NCBI GenBank assembly: GCA_017301995.1
Contig: JAFLEH010000040.1
Location: forward strand, 1-64,000
From: Verrucomicrobiota bacterium
Lineage (GTDB): Bacteria; Verrucomicrobiota; Verrucomicrobiia; Verrucomicrobiales; Akkermansiaceae
Direction: 5' to 3'
Length of the DNA: 64,000 nucleotides
The position numbers were made by a program, and so were the translations under genes. The notes under the pieces were generated by a model. That model had not been told where the DNA came from, ran no database searches, and was given only the letters and a program-made list of their open reading frames with translations. This document shows, in pieces, positions 19,801-28,700 of the stretch; position 1 is the first letter of the stretch; each line of letters starts with the position of its first letter.

Positions 19801-20303
19801 GAACCGATTCCGTGGGGTCTCTAACCTTCGTCGGTATCGCCCGACCGCCGGGCGTCTATTCCGCGGCCAACAGTTCTTTCATCACCGGTCCTGGCACGCT
19901 CACAGTGCTCACCGGACCCGCCACCGACTATGAAGGATGGGTGGCGTTTCACGGCCTAACCGGCGGCCGGGCCGGCGACGACGATCACGACGGCCTCACC
20001 AACCTCGCGGAATACGCCTTCGGCCTGGATCCGAATGACGGCGCTTCCGCACAACCCATCACCAGCCTGCCATCTCGGTCCACTGGAACCTTCACTTACA
20101 CCCGCCGCCACAAGTCACTCACAGGCTTGACCTACACGGTCTGGACTTCCACCAATCTCACCGACTGGATTGAGGACACCCTCGCGGCACAATCCCCCAG
20201 CGCCATTCCCGGCACCGACATCGAGTCCGTCCATGTCACTCTCAGCCCCGGACCTCTCAATGCCACTCGCTTGTTCGTCCGCACCCAAACCGTAGCTCCA
20301 TGA
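16803..20303 (+). CDS. Secreted right-handed beta-helix protein with PATR stalk and shared C-terminal module
   Basis: This 1166-aa protein starts with a pectate-lyase-like parallel beta-helix (residues about 26-515): T-Y-H-L-D-A-G-S-G-N-D then many N-x-I-x-N rungs and H-D-N-E-G-G-F-L. PATR repeats follow (about 515-1035), then the shared tail from about 1040 (D-Y-E-G-W-V-A-F-H-G-L-T-G-G, D-D-D-H-D-G-L-T-N-L-A-E-Y, Y-T-R-R, R-L-F-V-R). The helix suggests a lyase or hydrolase of an acidic glycan, but I cannot name catalytic residues. The start is the GTG at 16803 because M-P-T-L-K-V-I-R-F-L-L-A-A-C then matches the signal peptide of the 22765 gene; TTG 16794 is an alternative. Its stop overlaps ATG 20300 (ATGA), so the next gene may be translationally coupled. 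Confidence 0.85.
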   Translation: MPTLKVIRFLLAACVLGVGLVSTHAATYHLDAGSGNDSADGLTPGTAWQTLTKANSVVYQPGDNLLLKSGATWTGRLLPQGSGTLAARIVIDRYGDGPKPLIHGGGVSGGAVTLQNSQYWTIRNLEITNNGSSEPKKMGILVRNDCVGTLSGIEVRDCDIHDVTGVMTNYIDGKESGGIVFSITASNLSVPSKWQNIVIEGNTIRNVVREGILMQSLWVNKPQDPNTYWAGLGDYYPSENIRIASNTLENIGGDGIIPWCVKNSIIEYNLVRRSNNNSLGQGHAGLWPYICEDVIMQFNEVCETKTAYDGMALDFDNSDQRCIYQYNYSHDNEGGFLNMCCDGNGNGNIARYNISQNDGCIAGGRVFLVHGHGNHGYQVYNNTIFVSRNNPPMFEQGAASTGSDITFKNNIFINSGTGSFNAPGGCYFDNNLYHGNGHIAADPRKILANPMQVFPGSGANGLNSLDGYKLLAGSPALGSGLVIANNGGLDYWGNAVSSTAAPNIGAYNGSAAPPMTPSSGIWTQEAGGLWTAGGNWLGNSMAIGSDMTATIPQTTAVTVQQPIDDFPLGGFIFSGANHVVSGGSFLLNASSAMPSVEVAGGSSTIGSTLRGMAGLRKTGNGTLTLTGISTYSGGTVVDAGTLALHSTISDQSVIRGGLTVNPGASVAISGADYAGLGRTGGANVTALNINGGTVTNTIQSFLTGATVNLTYGAMNGGGFHIISSTLNSKASSNPSTVSSNLIVRRDYGSADPNIDVEDGSAPTDLLISGIIAEVFSSGLGKSGAGKLVLTGANAYTGTTNINAGTLSISGTGKIYTGSGWAARTVNVNASAVLEIDRWNGDGSLGQSDYRASGLVLNGGTLRYTGSETTTPSAIDGSTGRAFSLGVNGGTLESAAPPGYVFAITQYNGDPGTYALPAFNSTLTLAGSGNGYIGKILSGSGGVTKSGGGTWSLVRANAYTGPTTVLSGTLSLGDGSNKTNLANNAAVNISKGATLHLNYSGTDSVGSLTFVGIARPPGVYSAANSSFITGPGTLTVLTGPATDYEGWVAFHGLTGGRAGDDDHDGLTNLAEYAFGLDPNDGASAQPITSLPSRSTGTFTYTRRHKSLTGLTYTVWTSTNLTDWIEDTLAAQSPSAIPGTDIESVHVTLSPGPLNATRLFVRTQTVAP

Positions 20304-20338
20304 TCACGCCCGACCGTTCCAGAGTTCCAAGAGGACAC

Positions 20339-22600
20339 ATGCTCCGCCGAGTCTTCCTCTGCGCGATGCTACTGGTCACCGCCACGAGTGCCGCCAGCAT
20401 TCCCTATCCCGCCGCGCTCGATGCTGCCGCGGTCATCTTGCCGGATGTGTCGGACATCTCCAAAAAGGGCCTCGTCGTCGGCAACGGCGAACTGAACGCC
20501 ATCGTTTACTCTATCGGAAATGAAATCCGCCTGCGCGTCTCGAAAAACGATTGCTGGGACATGCGGATCACCACCGATGAAAACCCTCCGCTGCCCACGG
20601 TCGATGTCGCCAAGCAATCCTTCACCGGCGAGCAGCGCAAGGCCCCGCCGAGTTGGGAAAAATATGTCCATCCCACCGCCATCCCCTGCACCGACATCGC
20701 GCTCGCTGCCGACGGCGCGCAGACGGCATGGAAGAGCGCCAGGCTCGATCTCGCGAAGGCCGCCGCCACCGTGGTCTCGGATTCGGACACCACCACCGTT
20801 CGGGTGCTGTCCCAACGCAACGCGATCCTCATCGAGTCCGCACGCCCGATCTCGCTGAATGGCGTCAGCGGCATCGTGCTGGATCGCGATGGCAGACCGA
20901 TCTCCGGTTGGGTGAGTGAAGCGAAAACCGGCAAGCGCCGGGATCTTCTCTGCCTCCAACAAAACATCCCCGGCAACGCCGATGTGAGCGGCATGGACAT
21001 CTTCGTCGTCGCCGGACGCGAGGGTGCAAAACAGGCTGTCGCGGTGGTGACCTCGCGCGAGTCGAAACAGCCGCTCGAAGATGCCGTGAAACTCGTGGAA
21101 GCGACCTTGAAGGACGCCAACGCCATCGCCGATCACGAAGCCGCGTGGCAGACCTTCTGGGCGAAAAGCGGCGTCTCGCTTGGCGACGCGACCTTGCAGA
21201 ACTGGTGGTATCGCACGGTGTATTTCCTCCGCACCTTCGCCCGGCCCGGCGGCAATGTGATCGGCCTGCAAGCCGCATCCGATCAGCTCGGCGGCTGGCA
21301 CAATTCGCTCACGCTGAACTACAATGCCCAGCAGGTTTATCTCACCGCTGGACCGATCAATCATCCCGAACTCATCGAGCCTTTCGTCGATGTGCTCCAT
21401 CGCAACCTGAACCGCGCGAAGTGGTTCGCGAAGACCGCTTTCCCCGGCAGCGAAGGCGCGTATTTCGCCGTCAATCTCTGGCCCTTCGAGCCCGATCCCG
21501 CGAAGTGCAGGACCAAGAACAAACACCAACACGCCTACATGCCCTGGGGCTATTCGTGGGGAACCAACGGCCACTCGGCGGCCGTGCTGTGGGAATACCA
21601 CAAGTTCAAACCCGGCAAGGACAGCCTCGAGCGCATCTGGCCGACGCTCCAACAATTCGCGCTCTTCTATTGCTCGGTGCTGGAGATGTGCCCGCTGGTC
21701 GATGGCAAGCGCCGGATCGGCCCGAGCTTTTTCCCCGAGGTCGGCGAATACGGCCAGCAGAACGTCTGTTACGACATCACCTTCATCAACAGTTGCCTGA
21801 AAGCCGCGCGGGAAGCCGCCACGACCCGGGGAGAAAGCGCGCTCGCGGCCCGCATTGGGAAATTGCTCGCGCAGATGCCGACCTACTCGACGACGATGGA
21901 CACGACGCCGAATGTGAACGGCACCGTCATCGAGCACTGGCTCAACTCCGGTCTCCAGGCCCACGACAACCACGGCACGATGGCGCAGGCGATTTTCCCC
22001 GCCGACGAGATCACCCGTTTCTCCAGCGATGCCGACAAGGCGCTCTACAAACGCACGCTCCAGCGCATCGAGAACATCGCGATCCGCTCGAACTCGAATG
22101 TCACGATCAATGTCGCCCGCGCCCGCCTCGGTCTCGGCGCGGAGGCGATCGATCATGCCAAGATGGTATTCGGCCCCGACTCGCCGTATTCGCCCGAGCA
22201 ACCGAACGGCCTTTTCTACTGGAAACTCCACGGTTATTACATCGCCGAGCAGGTCGCCATCGCACGCTTGGTGAGCGAGCTGCTGCTTCAGAGCGCGGGC
22301 GACGCGATCCGAATCTTTCCCGCTTGGCCGGAGGGCAAGGATGGCAGCTTTTCGCGCCTGCTCGCGCGCGGCGGCTTCGAAGTTTCGGCGGAGCGGGTTT
22401 CCGGCGTCATCCAGACCGTGACCATCAAGTCCACGGTCGGTGGCACGGTCCGCCTCGCAGATCTTTGGCCGGATAGGGAATTGAGAGTCGTCGCCCGCGG
22501 CACGGGCGAAAGCATCCCAACGACCCGGACGGATTGGGGCGTCACTTTTTCAACCACGGCGCGAGAGACTTACACGCTGACACCCGATTCAAAATCTTGA
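20339..22600 (+). CDS. GH95-like (alpha/alpha)6 glycosidase, secreted
   Basis: This 753-aa protein resembles distant GH95 enzymes. The N-terminal domain has V-V-G-N-G-E-L-N-A-I-V-Y, like the GH95 G-N-G-x-L-G segment. The helical barrel has L-N-Y-N-A-Q-Q where GH95 has N-x-N-x-Q, and G-P-S-F-F-P-E where GH95 has P-S-x-S-P-E. The usual D-G-N-F-G with the catalytic base is absent; the equivalent place reads L-F-Y-W-K-L-H-G-Y-Y-I-A-E-Q. I prefer ATG 20339, which has a good GAGG Shine-Dalgarno just upstream and begins a signal peptide (M-L-R-R-V-F-L-C-A-M-L-L). ATG 20300 would overlap the upstream stop as ATGA. It could be a glycosidase with another base or another specificity. Confidence 0.8.
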   Translation: MLRRVFLCAMLLVTATSAASIPYPAALDAAAVILPDVSDISKKGLVVGNGELNAIVYSIGNEIRLRVSKNDCWDMRITTDENPPLPTVDVAKQSFTGEQRKAPPSWEKYVHPTAIPCTDIALAADGAQTAWKSARLDLAKAAATVVSDSDTTTVRVLSQRNAILIESARPISLNGVSGIVLDRDGRPISGWVSEAKTGKRRDLLCLQQNIPGNADVSGMDIFVVAGREGAKQAVAVVTSRESKQPLEDAVKLVEATLKDANAIADHEAAWQTFWAKSGVSLGDATLQNWWYRTVYFLRTFARPGGNVIGLQAASDQLGGWHNSLTLNYNAQQVYLTAGPINHPELIEPFVDVLHRNLNRAKWFAKTAFPGSEGAYFAVNLWPFEPDPAKCRTKNKHQHAYMPWGYSWGTNGHSAAVLWEYHKFKPGKDSLERIWPTLQQFALFYCSVLEMCPLVDGKRRIGPSFFPEVGEYGQQNVCYDITFINSCLKAAREAATTRGESALAARIGKLLAQMPTYSTTMDTTPNVNGTVIEHWLNSGLQAHDNHGTMAQAIFPADEITRFSSDADKALYKRTLQRIENIAIRSNSNVTINVARARLGLGAEAIDHAKMVFGPDSPYSPEQPNGLFYWKLHGYYIAEQVAIARLVSELLLQSAGDAIRIFPAWPEGKDGSFSRLLARGGFEVSAERVSGVIQTVTIKSTVGGTVRLADLWPDRELRVVARGTGESIPTTRTDWGVTFSTTARETYTLTPDSKS

Positions 22601-22608
22601 GGAAGTCC

Positions 22609-22631
22609 CCACGCCTGGATTTTCGGCGTGG
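22609..22631 (+). terminator. Weak stem-loop after the GH95-like gene
   Basis: CCACGCC and GGCGTGG form a 7-bp stem with a 9-base loop, starting eight bases after the stop codon. There is no T-run, so termination may be partial or Rho-dependent. Confidence 0.35.
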
Positions 22632-22696
22632 TTCCGATCTGTGGACAAGCCGATCCATGGTTCCGCTGTCCCGGGCCCATTCCCAGACAACCCGCA

Positions 22697-22711
22697 CATT
22701 TTAACGGGTAG
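22697..22711 (+). promoter_or_regulatory. CATTTTAACGGGTAG box, copy 2
   Basis: Identical to the box at 16590-16604 and preceded by CCCGCA as at 44049-44054. A good -10-like TAATAA lies at 22733-22738, 21 bases downstream, and the gene starts at 22765. This spacing suits an element at or overlapping a -35 region. Confidence 0.55.
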
Positions 22712-22764
22712 CAAGCAGGTGATTTCGACCGATAATAACTTCTCCCGTTCCAAACCCCTGCCCC

Positions 22765-25700
22765 ATGCCCATACCCATTTTCCCTTTCCGCCGCATCCTT
22801 GTCGCTTTCGTGGTGACCTTGGCAGGCACGGGAAGCCTAACAGCCGCCGACTACCACATCGATCCCGCCGGCAATGACTCGAATGCCGGCACCAGCCCCG
22901 CGACGCCATGGCAGAGCCTCGGCAAGGTGAATGGCACGGTTTTCCAACCGGGCGACAAGGTGCTCTTCAAGCGCGGCGGCACCTGGGTCGGCACGCTGAG
23001 TCCGCAGGGCTCGGGCAACGGCACTTCGCAAATCACGCTGGGGGCATACGGAACGGGCGCGAAACCGCTCATCAACGGCAACGGAAACTGGGCGGTCATC
23101 GCTCTTTCGTCGCAAAGCTATTGGACCATCGATGGCTTCGAGGTCACCAACCCGGCCAGCAACGACAGCAGCCGCTCGGGCATCCGAGTCGATTGGTCGG
23201 GCAGCGGCACGATGCGCGGCATCAATATCCTCAACAACGACGTTCACGACGTCCGCGGCATCAAGAATGTCAACGACGGCGGCCGCAACAACGGCGGCAT
23301 CTTCTTTTGGATCAACGAACCGGGCAAGGCCGACGGCGTGCTGATCCAGGGGAACACGGTGAAAACAATTTACGGCCAGGGCATCGCCTTCAATGCCGAG
23401 GCCGAATACGCCGGCGGTGGGATGAACTACGCGAACTGCAGCCCCAACGTCATCGCGCGCGGCAACACCGTGATTTCCACATCCGGCGACGGCATCCTGA
23501 TGCTCGGCACCGACAACGAACTCGTCGAACACAATGAGGTCGGATTTGTCGGGCAGTTGAGCGATTCTGGAAACAACATCGCGGCCGCCTGGCCCACCCG
23601 CCACATCAACGGCCTCTGGCAATACAACCACGTCCATCACACCAAGTGGCTGAATGCCAACGACAGCACGGCCTTCGACAACGATGGCTTTGTTTCCGGA
23701 GCGACTGTTTTCCAATACAACTACACCCACGACAACGAGGGCGGCTTCCTAATGGAATACACTTGGGGCGGCGATGTGGCGGGGGCGATGACGATCGCGC
23801 GTTACAACATTTCGTGGAACGAAAACCGCATTCTCGCCAGCAATCGCAACTCCGCACGCTTCTACAACAACGTCTTCTACAACCCGGGTGGAACGCTGGA
23901 TGTGAATTGGACGCCCAACCCGAGCTACATCCTTTTATCTAACAATCTTTTTGTGGCCGCCGGTCGCAGCGCGGAGTTCTCGCGCCAGCTTTTCATGAAC
24001 AACAGCTTCAGCGGCGGCGTGACACGGCCGGTGACAACGGATGGAAACCGCACCCAGGACCCGCTGTTCGTCAGTCCCAACACGACGGGAAATCTCGCCG
24101 GGTTCATCCTTCAAACCAGCTCCCCGGCAAGAAACTCCGGCACTTTCATCGGTGGGAACGGTGGCAAGGATTTCTGGAGTGCGACCCTGCCAACGAGCGC
24201 ACCCCATCGCGGCGCCTCGCAGATCAGTGCAATCGTCAACTACACCGCCACGCCAACCTTCGCACAGGTCAGCGGTCCGTATTCCGCCGCCATTCCCTAC
24301 AGCGGCAGCTCGACCGTGAGTTTCAGTGGCACGGTGCGCGATCAGAATTTCCGCCCCATCTCCGGAGCCGCCGTGACTTGGTCGGTCGCACCAGCGCTTG
24401 CGGGCTTCTCCATCGACTCCAGTGGCGTGCTCACCTTGTCAGCGGGCGCGCAGCCACAGCGTGTCGCCATCGTGGCGCAAAGCGGATCCGCGACGGCCAC
24501 ATTCTCGTTCACCGCGCTACCCGCCGTGCCGCCGGCCGTGGGTTCCTCATGGATCAATCCCGCGGGCGGCGATTGGTCGGTCGCCGGAAACTGGCAGGGC
24601 AACGCGATCGCCAATGGCACCGACCAGACCGCCACGGTGGCGCTCTCGACCGGCGTGACCATCAACCAAGGCGACGCAAGCCGCAGGATCGGTCACCTTG
24701 CATTCAGCAACGCCAACCACACGCTTCAGGGGAATCCTCTAACACTTGATGTCACCACCGGCGCCTCCTCCATCTCGGTGGCCGACGGCACCACCGCCAC
24801 GCTCGGTCTCGCGCTTGTCAGTAGCGATGGGTTGCAGAAATCCGGCGCAGGCACCCTGGCTCTCACGGCGGCCAGCTCCTACGCCGGCGGCACCACGGTC
24901 AACCAAGGCACGCTCGAACTTCGCGGCGCGTCCGGTGGCACCGGATTGATCAATGGAGCCGTCACTGTGAACTCCGGCGCGACGCTCGCCTTCACCAACG
25001 GCGACGGCACCGGCTTCGGCTGGAGCAACACGATTTCGAACCTAACGGTCAACGGCGGTTCGGTCAACGCTTCCGGTGGTGCCCACCTCGGCTTCGGCTC
25101 GTATGTGAACGTCGCCATGACCGGTGGCAGCTCGATCTCCGGCAGTTGGCAGTGGAACGGCGACGGCTTGTTAGGTTTCAGCTCTTCGGGCGACAGCTCC
25201 AACAGCATTTCAGGAAATCTCGTTCTGCGGGCGGATGCCGGTGCCAATCACAGCTTCAACATCGCCAATGGCGCGGCCGCCACCGACCTTCAGGTGAATG
25301 CCGTGCTTTCCGATCAATGGCCCGAGGTCAACTGGGTGCCCGCCTCCGCGCTGGTGAAATCCGGAGCAGGGACCATGGAAATCAACGCTTCCAACAGCTA
25401 CGACGGCGGCACGACCGTGAGTGGCGGCACGCTGATCGTCGGCACCGGCGGCACATTGGGCAGCGGCAATCTAACCGTGAACACGGGTGCCACCTGCGAC
25501 CTCCGCAACACCTCCGGCGCGGTGGCGAATGGCGCGTCGGTCTATCTCAACGGCAGCGGCAAGCTGATGCTCGCCTCCGGCCTCACCGAAACCGTTGCCC
25601 GGCTCTATCTCGACAACGCGGCTCTTTCCCCCGGCACCTACACCGCCGCCAGCCATCCGGCTCTCATCGGCGGTGCGGGCAGCCTGGTCGTCACCGTGGG

Positions 25701-28700
25701 CGCTCCCGCCGTGCCATCGGGTCTCGCCGCCAACGCAGCATCCGCGAGTTCGATCCAACTGACCTGGACCGACAACGCCAACGACGAGACCGGCTACATT
25801 GTCGAGCGCTCGCTGAATTCCGGCGCCGGCTTCTCCCAGGTCGCTTCTCTAGCAGCCGGGACCGTTTCGCACACCGACCTCGGCCTCTCAACCGGCACGG
25901 CCTATTTCTATCGGGTCCGCGCCATCAATGCGATCGGCAGCTCCGCTTCGTCGGCTGAAGCCACCGCCACCACCACGCTCGGAAACTCCGGCATTTGGAC
26001 CAGCGCGACCAGCGGCAATTGGAGCGTGGCAGGAAACTGGCAGAACGGCACCGTAGCCAACGGCACCGGGAAAACCGCGACCATCGCACAAGCGAACGCT
26101 GTGACGGTCACCCTCGACGGCACGAAAACCATCGGCGGCCTCAATTTCGCCAACGGCAATCACACGCTCGACGGCACCAGCACGCTGTTTCTCGATGTGA
26201 GCACCGGCTCGCCCATCATCGATGTGGCGTCAGGTGCGACCGCCACGCTGGGAGTTCCGCTCGTCGGCACCGAAGGCCTCTCGAAATCCGGCTCGGGAAA
26301 CCTCGTCATCCCCATTTCACCGGGCTACAGCGGCATGACCAGCGTCACCGGCGGCCGCTTGACCTTCTCCGGAAGTGTCGGCACGCCGCCGCCCGCGATC
26401 CCGGCGATGACCTACTCGCTTGCGGGTGGAAGCGAAAACTGGCCCGCCGACAAGCGCGCGGCGATCATCGCGGCGATGGACGCGGCCGTCGGTTTCTACA
26501 ACCGCTACGCCAGCATGCCCAAGGCTCTAACCGCCAACTACGACGCCAACGTGGGAACCGCGCAGGCGGGCTACGGCGGCTGGATCGATTTCGGTGGCAG
26601 CATTGGCACGCGCGTGGCCCTGCATGAGATGGGGCACACCATGGGAGTCGGCACCTACGGATCCTGGAGCGCCAACCAATCGGGCGGCGTGTGGACCGGC
26701 GCGAACGGGGTGGCCATGATCCGGCAGCTTGACGGGCCTGCCGCCAGCATCGGTTGCGACACGGCGCACTTCTGGCCCTACGGATTGAACTACGACGACG
26801 AAAGCGGTGCGGTCCAATTCATGCGACATGTCAAGGTCGTTTCCGCCATGCGGATGGACATGGGAATCGTCTCGGCTTCCGAACTTCACGGCTACGATGG
26901 CAACTTCGACATCGCTTCTGGTGCGGAACTGGAATTCACCGGAAACTCCGTGCAACTCAACGGCGTCGTCAGTGGTGGCGGACACCTGCTGCATTCCGGC
27001 AGCGGCACGCTGGTGCTCGCGGCGAACAACACCCACACCGGCGGCACCACGGTCAACGGTGGCAAGTTGGTCCTCTTTGCCAACAGCGGCACCGGCTGCA
27101 TCCGCGGCGCGCTGACGGTCAATTCCGGAGCCACGGTCGAGGCCACCGGCGACGGCACCGGACTCGGCTGGCTCGATCAGATTTCCTCGGTCACCATCAA
27201 CGGCGGCACGCTTACCAGCAGCGGCATCAATCACATCTGGAACATTCCCGGGGGCATCACCATGACCGGCGGCACGCTGCAATCCAACAACGGCACCAGC
27301 AACCCGAACGGGCCCCAGCTCGAATGGAACCGCAGCTCCGTCACCACTCTCGCCAGTGCCAACACCGCGACCATCGGCGGTCGCATCCGCATCCGTGGGG
27401 ACGCTGGCTACACCGCCGTGAGCTTCAACGTCGCCGACGGCGCGGCCGCGACCGACCTGCTCCTCAGCGCGGCCATCACCGAGGCCTCCGCCGGTCTCGG
27501 CATCACCAAGTCCGGTGCCGGAAAAATGACGCTCACCGGCTCTAACAATCAAAGCGGAGCCACCACGGTCAATGCCGGCACGCTCGTCGCCGAAACCACC
27601 GGCACGCTCGGCAGCGGAAACCTGATCGTCGGCACCGGCGCCACCTGCGAGATCCGCAACACCGCCGGTGCCATTGGCGACACTGCATCCGTTTTCCTAA
27701 CAGGAACCGGCAAGCTCGCGCTCGCCAGCGGCGTGGTGGAAACAGTGAGCCGCCTGTCCGTCAACGGCGTCATGCAGCCCGCCGGCACCTATACCAGCGC
27801 GTCGTCCTTCATCACCGGCTCCGGCAGCCTGATCGTCACCGATACCCCGCTCGTCTGGACCAGCTTGACCAACGGCAACTGGAGCACGGCCGCCAACTGG
27901 CTGAACAGCACGGTGGCCGATGGCGCGGACAACACCGCGACCTTCGCGCAAGCCACCGGCGTGACCGTCACGCTCGACAGCAACCGCAGCATCGGCGGCC
28001 TGAGCTTCGCCAACTCGAATTACACCATCACCGGCAACACCCTGACGCTCGCCACCACCTTCGGCAGCTCCAATCTCCAGGTAAATGGCGCGGGCGTCAC
28101 GGCCACCATCGGCTCCAGCATCGCAGGCGCAAGCACGCTCACCAAGACCGGAAGCGGCACCTTGAAACTCACCAACATCAATTTCCACAGCGGCGGCACC
28201 ACGGTGAACGAAGGCACGCTCGAACTGGCCGGGGCCTCGGGCGGAAACAGCCTGGTCAGCGGTAACGTCACCGTGAACTCCGGGGCCACCCTCGCCCTAA
28301 CAGGCGGCGACGGCACCGGCTTCGGATGGAACAACCCGATTTCCAGTCTCACCACCAACGGCGGCACGGTGAACGCGTCCGGCACCTCCCACCTCGGCTT
28401 CGGGGCCTATGCGACCGTGGCCCTCAACCAGGGCGGCACCATCGCGGGCAACTGGCAATGGAACGGTGACGGCTTGTTAGGATTCACATCCTCGGGCGAT
28501 GCCACGAACACCATCAATGGCCTTCTCAGCCTCCGATCGGACGCCGGTGCCAACCACACCTTCAACGTCGCCGACGGTGCGGCTTCAGTCGATCTCCAGA
28601 TCAACGCGAACCTGATCGACCAATACCCTGAGGTTTGGTGGCTTGCCGCCTCGAATCTCATCAAGACCGGCGCTGGCAACGCGGTCCTTGCCGGCTCTAA

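Noticed and set aside
20369..22231. 620-aa minus-strand frame opposite the GH95-like gene
   Set aside because: An antisense shadow typical of GC-rich genes; the plus strand has a Shine-Dalgarno, signal peptide and recognisable fold.
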